Assembly (NCBI GenBank): GCA_034509495.1
Contig: CM067509.1
Coordinates: 4,243,538 to 4,307,537, forward strand
Reading direction: 5' to 3'
DNA length: 64,000 nt
DNA from: Acestrorhynchus altus
Taxonomy: Eukaryota > Chordata > Actinopteri > Characiformes > Acestrorhynchidae
Shown here: in pieces, positions 1-11,570 of the stretch
Numbering within the stretch: position 1 is the first letter of the stretch
Layout of the letters: each line of letters opens with the position of its first letter
Notes under the pieces: model-generated
What the model was told of the DNA's origin: nothing
The model's database searches: none
Seen by the model: the letters and a program-made list of their open reading frames with translations, nothing else
Translations under genes and position numbers: made by a program

Positions 1-342
1 TCAGCGCAATGAGATGTTAACAAGCTGAAGACATTGTAATTGAATAGCTATCCCCACTCACTCACATTGTTGGAGGAGCAGATGATGGCAAGGAGAGATG
101 GAAAACACTAGTGTCAGGTAGAGTTAAATTTCTAACGTCTAACGTAGATCACCATTTGTTCCCCTTGGCTTTGTCTTCACCTTGTGCTGAGTTCCCCTCC
201 TGCAGATACTGACACAAGAAAGTTCAGCACTCACAAGGCCTGGTTCTTGTAGAATCAGGAGGTGATGAGCTGCTCTCTTGTATCAACCACACCATAATTC
301 TCCTGAAGTTGTCATTGCGTTTTTTAGTTTTACCTGTTTTCT
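1..342. other. unrecognised non-coding sequence
   Basis: Unique-looking sequence without a repeat or motif I can name. It may be the start of the element whose conserved part begins near 423. Confidence 0.5.
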
Positions 343-345
343 CTT

Positions 346-409
346 GTGGGTGGGGCTTATGCAAATTTGGGAGTCTAGTGGGTGGGGATTATGCAAATTT
401 GGGGAGGCT
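346..409. repeat. 32-bp tandem duplication carrying two POU octamers
   Basis: Two copies of GTGGGTGGGG(C/A)TTATGCAAAT stand 32 bases apart, about three helical turns. Each contains the exact octamer ATGCAAAT (359-366 and 391-398), the binding site of POU/Oct factors, next to a GGGTGGGG box as bound by Sp/KLF proteins. The sites are seen directly; binding is inferred. Confidence 0.55.
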
Positions 410-422
410 CAAGACTGTGATG

Positions 423-574
423 TAACAGTTTTGGGGTTTTGTAATTGGGCTTTTTTACACTCCTGTTTCGATTCTGCTGTTCAGCATCCGAGGTCATTTC
501 CATGTCCTCGACTTTCATTATTCGACTATTCCAAGATAAAGACAGTTGTCCCTTCGAGGACCCCTTTAATCAAT
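423..574 (+). repeat. dispersed repeat DR2, copy 1
   Basis: Shares ordered blocks with a second copy near 32.6 kb: AACAGTTTTGGGG, CCTGTTT.G.TTCTGCTG, TTTC..GTCCT, CTTTCATTA or CTCTCATTA, CAAGATAAA.ACAGTT and CCTTTAAT. The second copy has an insertion in the middle. The AAGATAAA followed by a T/C-rich end is compatible with a retroelement 3' end or LTR, but I cannot name it. Confidence 0.55.
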
Positions 575-1239
575 GTCTGTGTTCAGCTAGCAGGTCCTAA
601 AGCCCCTAAGCAATGTTTGTATTGTTTTCTTGCACATCATATAGAATATTTCTGGCCAGGTTATGAACTAGATTACTATATTCAAGGGCTTGTTAGATGT
701 TTTAGCACCACCATCTAGTTTTATGGGAATAATCTGCTTGGTCTAACTTGACATGACTGCAGTTTGCTAGACCAGCCCTATATGCTTTTCGAATATGATT
801 CTGTTGAAACATACCAAACTGCTTACTCCCATGACGATGAGAAGTATGTTTTCCTTTTGTCAAAGACACCACTCATAAGTTTTAAGGCCAAGCTCGGTCT
901 CCAGGTTTCCATTAGCTAAAGGTGGAACTGCCTGCAGCTGCAGCCGGCCCTCTTACCTCATGCCACAAAGCGTCCCGAGAGGAAGACGTTGCTGATGAAA
1001 CTGTCCGAGGGTGCGGTTTTGCAGCAGCTTGCCCAGCACACGGTGACTGACAGCGAAAACAAACTGTGAGAGCCCATCGTTCAGAGGGACCACGCAGTTT
1101 AATGAGCTCTGCCAATCGTGTGTAAACATCCAGGCAGCAGAGAGGCATCAATTTTTAAATGACTTTGTTTTTGGAAGGTCTTGAGAACTCTGACCTTATT
1201 TGGACAGGTTGTACGTACGTGGCTTTATCGGGTTGGTCA
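575..1239. other. non-coding, nothing recognised
   Basis: No repeat, gene or motif found. The open frame on the minus strand (912-1151) lacks any family resemblance and is taken as chance. Confidence 0.5.
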
Positions 1240-1612
1240 TGTTTTAAGGTACTGGAGCACTGACTATTAGTGAATCACCACTGATAGGTGATTATCACAT
1301 TCCAGTGACAACTGTCAAGGTGTAGGATCTGCAAGACTAGGTCAGAACACCTACCAAATAAGACACAGGTCTTCTACTGGGATGTTCAGTGGTCAGTACC
1401 TACTCAAAGTGCTTTAAGACAGAATAACTGGAGAACTTGCGAAAGGGTCAAGGGCACCTATGACTCCTTGATGTGATCTATGGACATCCCATCTTACAAC
1501 TTGCAGGATTTGGTACATCGTGGTGCCAAACAAGACCTTTCGAGATCTCGTGGATTCTATGCCTTGACAGATCAGGGCTATTTTGTCAACACGATATAAG
1601 GAGGTCTCAATG
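1240..1612 (+). mobile_element. Tc1-like transposon remnant (transposase 3' end)
   Basis: The final 150 bases follow the end of a very common teleost Tc1-like transposase: CAACTTGCAGGATTTGGT, then GGTGCCAAACAAGACC, then ATGCCTTGACAGATCAGGGC and GTTATGGCTGATCTG at the terminal repeat. In translation this is the LQDL ... RG ... MP ... RQVVLMLWLI-type C terminus with stops and indels. The upstream 200 bases resemble the opposite end (ACTGATTATT..., TCACTG.TAGGTGAT), so most of the transposase gene is deleted. Non-functional. Confidence 0.6.
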
Positions 1613-2095
1613 TTATGGCTGATCTGGCTGGCTCCAGATCGTTGTGGAGCAGAAGGAACTGGCCAGGCCTGAGGTGCGCTGGTGGGTGTCCAGCTTGTTT
1701 CTGTTAGTACCTGTGTGAGTCTGGGAGTTTAGCCAGGCCCCGCGTTCCTGCCCCGCTCTCCCAGGCCCACAGCCCATAAAGCTGTCAGTGCTTGTGTAGC
1801 CCGGGTCACCTTTGCCACAGTTTAAGTCAGCAAATTTCCTCTGTCTCACCTCACCCGCTTACTCACCCGGCCCTGAAAAACACAAGTGCTTTAATGTTTG
1901 GCAGAAGCGTGAAATGTAACGTACCACGCATGGTGTAATTTATTACTCGGCTTGTCACTGAAACTATTAGAAAGAGGGAGTTGTTTGCTAATGGATGTCA
2001 TGTACAGCCATGATGTTATATGTATACTGCTAATGTGTTATAAATGTCATGTTAAATTAAAGGATTACTCTAACTTTTCCTTTACATTTTTTCAC
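1613..2095. other. non-coding, nothing recognised
   Basis: No supported gene or repeat. The region leads into an AT/GT microsatellite. Confidence 0.5.
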
Positions 2096-2175
<80 letters not shown>

Positions 2176-2194
2176 GTGTGTCTGTGTGTGTGAC

Positions 2195-2288
<94 letters not shown>
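2096..2288. repeat. compound (TA)n/(TG)n microsatellite
   Basis: Alternating TA and TG/CA blocks over about 190 bases in a near-palindromic order (TA, TG, TA, TG, TA, CA, TA). Open frames here (YIYI / CVCV / THTH peptides) are repeat artefacts. The TA parts can extrude cruciforms. Confidence 0.95.
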
Positions 2289-2290
<2 letters not shown>

Positions 2291-2627
2291 TCTTTGTTGA
2301 CATAGTTATTTTTGCCCTGTCCATAAATATTGTTTAGACTATTTTTGTGCAATCAAAAGACTTGCGTGCAATATAAAATTAAACATCATAAAAAATACTA
2401 CATTTATTATGGGATATTTTTAGACCTTTTACAGTGTGGGAATAGAACATTAATAATCAAATGTCCTTTAGAAAGTTTTACAACACGGACTGATATTACA
2501 TCTGAGAACATCTGAACATTCATTGTATAATGCATTATTTGCAATTCTGCTTTTATCCAGTACAATGCATTTTAGTCCAGTACAATGTTTATTTTTTGTT
2601 AGGATTACGGGCTATATCGAAAGCATA

Positions 2628-2629
<2 letters not shown>

Positions 2630-2664
<35 letters not shown>

Positions 2665-2692
2665 TTTTTTTTTTTTTTAATTTATTATTATT

Positions 2693-2728
<36 letters not shown>
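2630..2728. repeat. (ATT)n - poly(T) - (TTG)n microsatellite
   Basis: About 11 ATT units, a T run of about 18, a short ATT block, then about 12 TTG units. Confidence 0.95.
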
Positions 2729-2729
<1 letters not shown>

Positions 2730-2730
<1 letters not shown>

Positions 2731-3570
2731 ATAACCATATAGTCTATTTTAATTAAGACAATACTTCATCCTTTTAACTTAAAATTCTTTGTAATTGAGG
2801 TGACCTTGTAAAATGTTTCATATAAAGCCATGTTCACCTATTATGCTGTCAACCATTTTGTGCCAAAGCAGGCAGGTGCTTATCCCAGCTCCCAGGCTCC
2901 CTAGAAAGCACTTCTTAAGCAGTGCATACCCAACGTTAAGAAGGTTAAAGGTCCTCCCAAGAGTACCAAGTATCTGACAGTCCTCTCCAAAACCTTATTC
3001 TTCAGTCCAAGTTTTCATTCAAATGCAATTAATGGAGCTCGATGGACGAAATGATGCTAATAGGTTGCAAAAAAACACCGGTGTGGAGACAGAACCACAT
3101 AGGGACATACAAGCTGCCCTTTCTCGCGTTTTTCCACATTTTTACGTTATAGTGCGTGATTAAAAGGAAACCGAACGGAGTTCAATTTGATGGGGTTTTT
3201 TTTCTTGGCGACGAGAAAAGAGAACAAGGTGTGTTTGCGCTGTGAGGAACACTCCCCTGGTTTAAACAGAGGGTATTTATATACTCTTCAGTGCTGAGCA
3301 TTTATGTGAGTATAACAAAATCATTTTCTGACTAAATGGGATTTTGCAAAGGAGAGACAAACCGATTTATGCCGTCTCAGATGTTTTATGCAGTGATGGG
3401 CGGCTGCTGGTGTTGTGTCATTAATTGGCCTGCGTTTGAAGTGTGCATGGAGTTTTGATTAGTGTTAAATAGCCTCCCAAGGGCCAAGCTTTTGCATGAG
3501 GTGCCAGGGTGGCATAGCGTGAGCCACAAACAAAGGTGCCTGCACCATACTTAATCTGCATTCTTTCAGG
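2730..3570. other. unique non-coding sequence, possible conserved element in 3' half
   Basis: The part after 3120 looks enhancer-like: a balanced, repeat-free stretch with homeodomain-type sites (CATTAATTGG, TTGATTAGTG) and an AAGCTTTTGCATGAG end. This rests on motif content only; conservation cannot be tested here. Confidence 0.25.
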
Positions 3571-3573
3571 GCG

Positions 3574-3899
3574 TGCAATGGCTGCGTGAGACAAGACAAC
3601 CTACTTGAGCAGCACATTATGCTGCAGCATATCGAGCAGATTCTGAAGTTACGGGATGATCAAAGCCAGAAAATCACCAAACTTTGAAGAAGATCCCCCC
3701 CAAAGATGAGCGGAAATGGTTTGGATGGACTGGACCAACACGGGAACCATCTGAGTTCCTTGTCACTGTCAAATGAATACATCTTCTGGACCCCGAGAGG
3801 CTGCCTTCGAGAAAGATGCCCCCAAATCAGTACCTTCAGCTTATTTGAAGTATCTGCGGCTGATGAACCTGGACAACAAGACTTTTTCATGGTCACATG
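3574..3899 (+). pseudogene. possible gene fragment, one internal stop (uncertain)
   Basis: After an acceptor-like CTTTCAG a frame runs from 3578 with an amphipathic segment (LLEQHIMLQHIEQILKLRDD), meets TGA at 3685, then stays open in the same frame from ATG at 3706 to TGA at 3897 (64 codons). Only one stop in about 105 codons, and the helix-like first part, are mildly suggestive of a decayed exon or processed pseudogene. I do not recognise the protein; chance is the main alternative. Confidence 0.2.
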
Positions 3900-4147
3900 A
3901 CCCAGATTAAGCTGTTCATACTGGAGGAGTAAAGAAATGATTTTCTATGCACATTCAGACACCCACAAGAATTGTCAATATATCAAATTAGTACCATGAC
4001 AAGAGCTGTGGACATTATTATCTCACAATATCTCATATTTTAATTCATTATTGCTTCACATGTGTTAAGCTTTTAAACTAGTCTTCAACGTTTCAGTTTT
4101 AGCTCCATCATAATCTATTACTCATGTCTCGAACACATTTTAGGTCC

Positions 4148-4310
4148 ATGTTTCCCAAGTCTGGTCCCAGAAGCTGATCTGCGCTGGACTGTTTTGTTTT
4201 CCAGCACTTGAGTCACAAGATTAGCCAATGATCAAGGCCTTCATGAGCTGAATCAGACATACTATTTGAGGACAGTATAAACAGTGCAGTGCAGGTGGAC
4301 TATGAGCCAC
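4148..4310. mobile_element. palindromic MITE-like element, copy 1
   Basis: Reads like a decayed copy of the common teleost short palindromic repeat: AAGTCTGGTCCCAGA at the left, CCAGCACTTGAGTCACAAG, then CTTCATGAGCTGAATCAGAC in the centre. The other arm is degraded. A better copy lies near 21.7 kb. Confidence 0.4.
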
Positions 4311-4841
4311 CTCAATTTGGGTTGTGGGGTGGGATCTGACTGTCCTTCAGAACTCTCCACTGCCAAACTGGAAGGCATGGGTGAGAACTTCCTTCATAAG
4401 AAAAGGTTGCCTTCATGGAAAACAAAAGAATATGAGATGATTCATCTGACCATATCATTTCCACTGCCACGTTAGGTGTTGTTTTATCGCCGGGCAGGTC
4501 ATGCTGTAATTATCTGATCATTAGCATGCTCTATTTTTTTTTAGTTGGGACGGATTTTGTCCACTTTTGGACCACAATCTGGGACATTCTGGTTACATTA
4601 GCAATACTGCATATGGATGCCAGGGAAGTTCCTGGAGCAATTTGAGAAAACAAGATGTGTGAGTATGAAGAGCCTTCATTATGTTTAAAGCACCACCCAC
4701 ATGATGTATTGGGTTGATGCCCAAGCTAAGAACCATTTAGGAACCCTTGAAATCTGTATATGAGTGCATAAAACCTTTCTATTATACGATTATGTCAAGC
4801 CATTCACGTCTGTATCAAGACATACCATGTACAGATATCAT
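4311..4841. other. non-coding, nothing recognised
   Basis: No supported gene. AAGAACCATTTAGGAACCC near 4728 resembles the GGTTCTTT end of short fish DNA elements, but too little is left to call. Confidence 0.4.
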
Positions 4842-5230
4842 TTTCTGGAGATCTTAGGCTACTCAATTACGTCTTCATTTCAGATATATTTTGTATGAAT
4901 TTAATCATGTTTGATACAAAAAATGACACATTTCTCAAGAATTTATGAGAAAGATATATAATAACTTGGCAGCAGCTAAATCAAATAAATACAACCTAAA
5001 TGCCCTTTATTATTTATGCATCAGAATTATCCCTTCTCAGGATTTTTATTCTGAAACACTGTGTGAGCAAGAAAAGAGAGAACAGCCCCTCCTCTCATTT
5101 TCATGTATAACCTCAGTGATTTTATGGCCGCCCCCTCTCTCTGATCGGGTCTGCATGCAGGTTGAGCATGCACACGTGGACAGAGCAGTAAACATGCACT
5201 GGAAGCTGCCTTTTAAATTTTTTTTCAATT
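4842..5230 (+). repeat. dispersed repeat DR1, copy 1
   Basis: Carries the family landmarks in order: GGAGATCTTAGGCTACT at the left end, TATTTATGCATCAG, ATCCCTTCTCAGGA, TTTTATTCTGAAA, GTGAGCAAGAAAAGAGAG, CCCCCTCTCTCTGATC and GTGGACAGAGCAGTAAACAT. The first shared block after the left end is followed by a deleted centre. No coding capacity, no terminal repeats I can define. I do not recognise the family. Confidence 0.7.
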
Positions 5231-7784
5231 GGAAACAAGTGAATTTTAGCAATTCTAGCAATTGGAAGCATCAGCACTTTGTACTTACTATGGACAAAGA
5301 GTATTGGGACACTATGTTCGGTATTTACGTCTGAAATCCAAAGAGCGTTACATAAAGTTCATCCTGGCATTGTTCACCAGGCACAGTGCCAATATGTTCA
5401 TGTTCATCTGCTCCAGGGAGCCATATTCTACTGACAGTACAGGGACTAGACAGGCTGTGTTAAATTTGCACTTCACTGTGTCTAAACATGTGGACATAAC
5501 CGTGAATATGGTGCAACGAGGCATTGAACCCTTGAACATCCTGGTTCACCACTGTGAGCAGTTCTGACTGGGCATGTTTCTCCAGAACAGAGCGTTTCAC
5601 ACTGAAGCCACTCTGAACCACTGTGGTTTTAACAATTAAAAAACTGTGAAATTCCTCTTTGAGTGCGCCTGTGAAATTTTTTGGGGGGGTGTTTTGTGTG
5701 ATTCTTTCAGCTCAGTTCAGATCTCCATCAGACAGCGAGGTGCAGACTCCGATTCACAGTTAAATGACCCCCTTGTTTATCTGGTTGGCATCAGATGCAC
5801 CCTGCTGCTCCGACCATGTACTTTATGAAGGTTAGGCCGTGTAAGAGGGAGAGGGAAAGAAAGAAAGTCGAAGTTCCAGATTCAGATAACACACAGGCCT
5901 CTCTATTCACAACACATTTCAGTGGAGTCATCTGTTTGGCTGAAAACGGTCTTTTTGTGTGTTGGGGGAAAAAGGGACGTTTCATAGTGATCCTAGCACG
6001 TGGACTGCAAAACACATCCATCTTTTTGTTGCTGGGTGCCTAAACCATAATGGCACCAGGGGGCAACATGGCTGTAAACAACACAAATGTCAAATATACT
6101 TAAAAAGTGATAAAATTGTCATTTTGGAAATATTTATCTTTCTCAGGCTCAGGATCTCCTAACGTGCGCTGACATCACACTTAATGTGACAGCATATCAG
6201 TACGTGAAGCTGATTGTGAGTGTGTTACTTCAACAAATGGCAGCAAGCGCCTGTAAGGTGTTTTCTGCTGAGTCAGGTTGAACAGGTTGAGTTTGAGACA
6301 TAGTCAGAGATATTGGGTACCAGATGGATGGGACCATTCGTTTCTGAAGTTGTGTTGGACCAACACATTCCTTGAACCACATTGTAATGTGTATGATGAA
6401 TATGTCATAAGATGCATTACCACCCACAATGGACAGTGCAGTGGGTGGTGATGATTGTGACTGGTTGTGACCTGCTGAAGCTTCTCATGATACAGACACG
6501 AGAATAAACACACCATTATTTAGCTTCTATGTGATTTGGCAAAAAGCAATAACTAGTTCATGTCTCATGACTTTTGGGTTTTCAGTGTAGGTTTTCTCAA
6601 GCTTGGTCAAATTAAAAAATATATATTGTTAAATGATCATTAAATCAGAAGATATAAGTAGTGTCTAGCGGTAGTCTCTTAAGAATATAGTTATTAATAA
6701 TTCTCTCCCTGCGATTAATTGTGAACAATCATGAGCTGCATCATTGTTTGTGTAATTAATCTTTGTTAATCATGTCATAATTTTGTGCATTTGTTTGCGA
6801 TTATAATAAAATGTCATGATAAAGTCTGGTAAAATTGCATTCAAAAGGCAAGCTGTCATATTTTGTTTTCATTACATGTCAAATGACATTTCAAGCTTTT
6901 TTTGTTGTTCATGAAAAAATCGAGAATCTCAAAATATTATTAAACATTTTTAAAATTCAAATTTGAATAGGTACTAATGCATATCAATCAAAAATCATAA
7001 AAATAACCATGTTTTGAACTAATTTCAATTATCAAAAATCTTTCACAATATTCAGATTTGTAATATTCAGTGTGTTAATATATTAATAATTTGTTTTGAA
7101 TAGTAGTTAATAGAAGCTGTTAGTGAGAAACAAACCATTCGATCTATAGGCCTGTAGTTTAACTTTTAAACCCTGCACCTCATCAGTGTTGTCAACCAGC
7201 AGACACCCTGATATAACTCTGTCCCTGTCCACTCGCCCCTGCAGCCGAGGTTACTGAGGCCATGTCGTGACCCCAACCTCCCCCTACCTCCCCCAACCCC
7301 AACTCATCAGAAGCTGGTTCTCTAATCAGCCCTGATACGTCCTCTACGTGCCCCATTAGAGGGTCATTGGAAAGTCTGTTAATGAGTTTAAAGCTCTATT
7401 GTTTGGTTGCCGGAGCTGGACAGTGTGATGAGTCAAATGGGAGCAATGAACAGCGGGAGACAGTGGCCGGGCCAGAGGGGACAAGGTGCGAGAGAAGTGC
7501 TGAAAAATGGGGTCAAATGGTGTGGCTCCCTGACAGCTCGCATCAGATCACTCAAAGTCAAACTGGTTGACAGGGAAAGGTAACAGGTAGTGAACTGAAT
7601 GGGCAGTGAAGCGAGAGAAGATACTATGAACTACTATAGGAGCAAGTAACTTTAAATGGTGCACTAACTGCCAGGGCATAATAACAAACTGTACAACAGG
7701 TTATTCATCGGCGGTGGACACTCAAAGGTGTCCATAAACAGTGAGACATAGTGAATATGCATGCAGTCAGCCATGCATGTTAAT
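5231..7784. other. non-coding desert, AT-rich 6.5-7.1 kb
   Basis: No supported gene. The overlapping frames at 4945-5567 include repeat DR1 and have no recognisable protein. 6580-7120 is strongly AT-rich with many AATAT/ATTAAT words, as in matrix-attachment-type DNA. 7140-7360 is C-rich and unique. Nothing else seen. Confidence 0.4.
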
Positions 7785-8010
7785 TGCAGCCATGCTGACA
7801 CAGATGTGCAAATGCGTGCACAGCTTATCTAGCCTCTGCGCTGGAAATGCTGCAATTGTTTATTACCGCCAATAGCTGAGTAGGCTAGGTGGTATTGCAG
7901 TGGAGCAGTGAACAGTGTTCTCTAGAATTATACGCTCCATCCAATGATTTTGGGATGACCTTACTCATGTTACTGAATGCAATCAAACCCTCACAGCAAT
8001 GCTCCAAAAT
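7785..8010 (+). repeat. dispersed repeat R5, copy 1
   Basis: Shares GCTGACACAGATGTGCAA, GCACA, CAGCTTATCTAG, GCCAATAG, GTGGAGCAGTG.AAC and a following CTCCATCCAATGATTTTGGG block with a widespread teleost repeat. A second copy lies at 34.7-34.9 kb. Internal parts are deleted here. Confidence 0.5.
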
Positions 8011-8278
8011 TGAGTAGGGCCTTCACTGGACAGTAGAGACAAACAAAAGCAGGATCAGGTGACCTTACGTCCTCCTTCTGATGTGCCAAATCACATTGAT
8101 CTCAGGTCAGCATTTGCTTCCACAGTCACCACACATTCTTAGAGGTTTAAACACTCCTGTTTAAGCCCCGCCTCCTCAGAGCCTGTATTGGTTTATATGT
8201 ACCTGCATCTACATCAACCATTGGACAGTGTGCATAAATTTATGAATGAGATTTAGATTGACTTCTTATTTCATATTA

Positions 8279-8830
8279 ACTCTTAGAACACGAGATCCAC
8301 ACTCTGCAGGCAGTTACATGCTGGTGTCTAGGCTTCAGATCTCGGGATCAGAGTAACCTACAGACATGATACACATATCATAACACTACAGGACCTGCCA
8401 GATCTGAAGAAGTTTGGGATTAATTATCATCAAGTAATCCAGCTCAGAAAACAGCTCAAATTCACTAATTTATAACTGAAATAAATCCCAGTTTAAATGC
8501 CAAAGGAGCTTCCAGTGAGTGAGAGGGGGCGGGGCTAATGACATCACTGCCACCCCAGATATTGGATCATAGAGGAAAATGTAAAGATGCTGTTTTATCT
8601 GATTGATCACACAATGTACCAAATTTCCAGAGCAAAGGTCCTGGGAAGGGATAAAACTGTTACATACATGAACAATAGATAATAAATAAATAATAAAAGA
8701 CATTTAGATTATTCTTTTAATCTAAATTCTAATATCTAGTATTCTAATGATTTTTAATTCATGCCTTTTCAGATTGAAAACAGTCTGGATGTTCAATTTC
8801 CAACCACTTCTGAGATGTAAAGAGCTTTTT
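8279..8830 (-). repeat. dispersed repeat DR1, copy 2 (reverse)
   Basis: Begins CTCTTAGAACACGAGATCC and continues CTGCAGGCAGTTACATGCTGG, TCAGAGTAACCTACAGACATGA, CAAAGGAGCTTCCAGTG, GGGGCGGGGCTAATGACAT, ATTGGATCATAGAGGAAAA and TCCAGAGCAAAGGTCCTGGG. The 60-base block with the GCAGTAAACATG core is missing between the last GGAGCTTCCAGTG and the GGGCGGGG box, unlike the other reverse copies. This copy shows the best right end of the element. Confidence 0.7.
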
Positions 8831-9355
8831 GTTCTTATAAGCCTTCTGTGAAGTGTTGCACACCAGCACTTCTTACTGAAGAACAGTGACAGCGGTGCTT
8901 CCTCAGAAGAGAGTGTGGCCACTCATACGTGTGTGTTGCTGTTCACCGAGCGTGTTGCTTCTCTCTGAAAGGTACGTTTTCAAGCTGTGTTTCTATGCAG
9001 TTATTTACGAAAGAAGTTCCTGTTTCAGCAAACCACCTGGGAACACACAACCTGCTGTCACCCACTTTTCATGCGGTCATCTGTGGGGCAATGTCTGTTG
9101 ATTAAAGGCTCTTGCAATGCAATGTCTCTTTTAAAACAACAAACTACGTGACAATTGATCAGGCCATGTTGAGCATGTATGTACAGCATACAGCTGCAAG
9201 TCAAGATGGTGGTCATATCCAAAACTGGTCTATTGGATGCTTAGAAGCTCGTTGATAATTACGATTACTTTTCACTGATACCACTCGACCACCAGTTTAA
9301 CATACTTTAATTCACCAAAAAACTTGAACTGCATTCATTTTTATTAAATTCTATT

Positions 9356-9548
9356 TTCCAGGAGATCCTAGGCCACTCAGTTTGTCTTCATTTGAGATGT
9401 AAATGCTATGCAAACATTCTTTTAATTATTATTATTATTATTATTGTGTGTGTGTGTATTATTATTATTATTATTATTATTATTAAATTTATAAACATTT
9501 TTAAAGGTATTATTATTATTATTATTATTATTAAATATATAAACATTT

Positions 9549-9579
<31 letters not shown>

Positions 9580-9602
9580 GATAAATATAAACATTTTTAA
9601 AG

Positions 9603-9642
<40 letters not shown>

Positions 9643-9657
9643 ATTTATAAACATTTT

Positions 9658-9696
<39 letters not shown>

Positions 9697-9713
9697 ATAT
9701 ATAAACATTTTTT

Positions 9714-9756
<43 letters not shown>

Positions 9757-9758
9757 AT

Positions 9759-9853
<95 letters not shown>

Positions 9854-10160
9854 GTGTATAATGATTAGGTTGACAAGGATATTTAAACTAATAACCTCTT
9901 CAAAATTCTTAACATTGGTCCAAATAAAATAATAATAAAAACACAACAACAACCTAAATGTTTATTATTAACCTGATATCTGGGGCAGTGATGTCATTAG
10001 CTCCACCCCCTCTCACTGATCAGTCAGAGTCTGTATGCAGGTTGATCATGTACATGTGGACAGAGCAGTAAACATGCACTGGAAGCTCTTTGGTATTTTA
10101 ACTGGGATAAAATTTAATAGTATTTGAGTGAATTTTAGGAAGGTTTTTTTTTACCAGATT
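9356..10160 (+). repeat. dispersed repeat DR1, copy 3, invaded by ATT repeats
   Basis: Left end CCAGGAGATCCTAGGCCACT, then a 430-base ATT array, then TGATTAGGTTGACAAGGATAT, TTGGTCCAAATAAAATAATA, GATGTCATTAGCTCCACCCC and GTGGACAGAGCAGTAAACAT. The array replaces the internal part that in copy 5 holds the ordinary element sequence. Confidence 0.7.
9425..9852. repeat. higher-order (ATT)n array with AAACATTTTTAA spacers
   Basis: Seven ATT tracts are separated by six related spacers of the form AAAT(T/A)TATAAACATTTTTAA, about 13-25 bases each. The last tract has about 27 ATT units. The whole is a higher-order repeat of roughly 60-70 bases. Poly-Ile and poly-Asn frames on both strands are artefacts. 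A short GT run interrupts the first tract. Confidence 0.9.
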
Positions 10161-11190
10161 TAGGATTTGGTGTGATGATGTGTTCACGTCACCTATGGAT
10201 GCTGTTATTACAACGCCCTGCCAAACACACTCTACAGACACTTCTAACCAACAAGAAGGATCAAATTATTGTAAGTGTGGCTACATTATGATGGTACTGT
10301 ATTTAATAATCCAATTACAAGTGATTTTTTTCTTGAGAAAGTTGGCAAACTTGTGATGATAATTTTGTGATTATTATCTTGCTCAGTACATGAGACTACA
10401 TACAATCCTTGTGCACAACAGGACCTCTCCAGAGACACCCAGTTATTCATCTTTGGTGAAACCATTAAGGGGATCTTGATTGGTTTCCAAAAGTGCATCC
10501 CTTTGCAAGTCTCTTTCATGAACTCGTAAATTGGAGAAAACTTTCCAGTGTTTCTGCCCATCCAGGATAAACCACAGTTTCCCGAGTTCCGAAGAAAAGG
10601 TTTCGATCTAGACAGTCGGGGAGAAGGGTGAGGTTTGGGCTGAGAGGCAGGGTGGGGTTATTTGACCACAGTTTACAGCCCTTTGAATCTATGTGAATCC
10701 ATGTGCATCATGTCTGAGATCTTGCCTCAGAGGGCAAACAAGGTTAGACTGTAATTCAAACTGCAATTTTGCAGTTCCTGTTTTAGCAAACCACACCTGA
10801 ATCATTGCAGTCAGACAGACAACACGATATAAGTTTGCATTCTTTGAGACTGGAACCGTTTTAGTCAAACGGTGAATCATGCGGTTGTAATTTGTCACTA
10901 AAAATGTCTATTGTTGGTCATAATCTTTTTTGACAATTGACACAAACCAACATCAATACATATAAAGTCTTATTCTGACAAGTGTCCATGGACATAAACA
11001 CTAAACCTGTCTATTCTGATGTCATTTCATCTCAGAATTCTTATTCTCAGTGTTAGAAAAGGGCTTTATAGATGTTTGCATAGAGTAGGTTCAGGTCAGT
11101 TATCACACAAGGTGTGATGTAGGGGTCATGTAGCCTATTTGAAGGGTGCCCTAGAGCGTTGGTTCACAAATCTATTCAAAAGTAGTACGA
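10161..11190. other. non-coding, nothing recognised
   Basis: No supported gene or named repeat. Confidence 0.4.
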
Positions 11191-11194
11191 TTCG

Positions 11195-11490
11195 GCAGTC
11201 GGGGCGGAGTGTTGATAGAGTGTCCAATAGCATCCCACTCATTTTCAGTCAGGGATAGATCTGGCGATGGGACCATGGCATAGTATCTGTGTCTTCAAGG
11301 TGAGCTCTTGAGATGCAGTATGTGGATGAGTGTCATCCTGTTGGAATAGTTGGAATAGTGTTCAGAAAAGATAGGACCACTGGTTGCAGAACCTCATCTG
11401 TCATTTGTTATGTCACTGTGAGGTGTTCATAATTCCAACTTCACAAGTATGATCTTCTGGATCTTCATATGAAGGCAGAATTAGACCAAT
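11195..11490 (-). mobile_element. possible decayed Tc1-like fragment
   Basis: Text such as CAGTCAGGGATAGATCTGG, GTGTCATCCTGTTGGAATA and GCAGAACCTCATCTGTCA is of the type found on the non-coding strand of Tc1-like transposases (the region around the NPIEHLWD block and the QQDNA block). No frame can be followed, so this is weak. Confidence 0.25.
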
Positions 11491-11494
11491 TAAA

Positions 11495-11570
11495 CTGCAA
11501 AAAATGTTTAGGACAGGTGGTCCACCAGTGCTCGTGGTTGAGAACCACCACCCTACTGTGTTGTGTTAGC
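11495..11570. mobile_element. half of a palindromic MITE-like element
   Basis: AAAATGTTTAGGACAGGTGG followed by GTGGTTGAGAACCACC is the right arm of the same short palindromic family as near 21.7 and 30.5 kb. Confidence 0.35.

Noticed and set aside
9392..9952. Long open frames of Ile/Asn repeats on both strands
   Set aside because: They are translations of the ATT array; no other sequence supports a protein.
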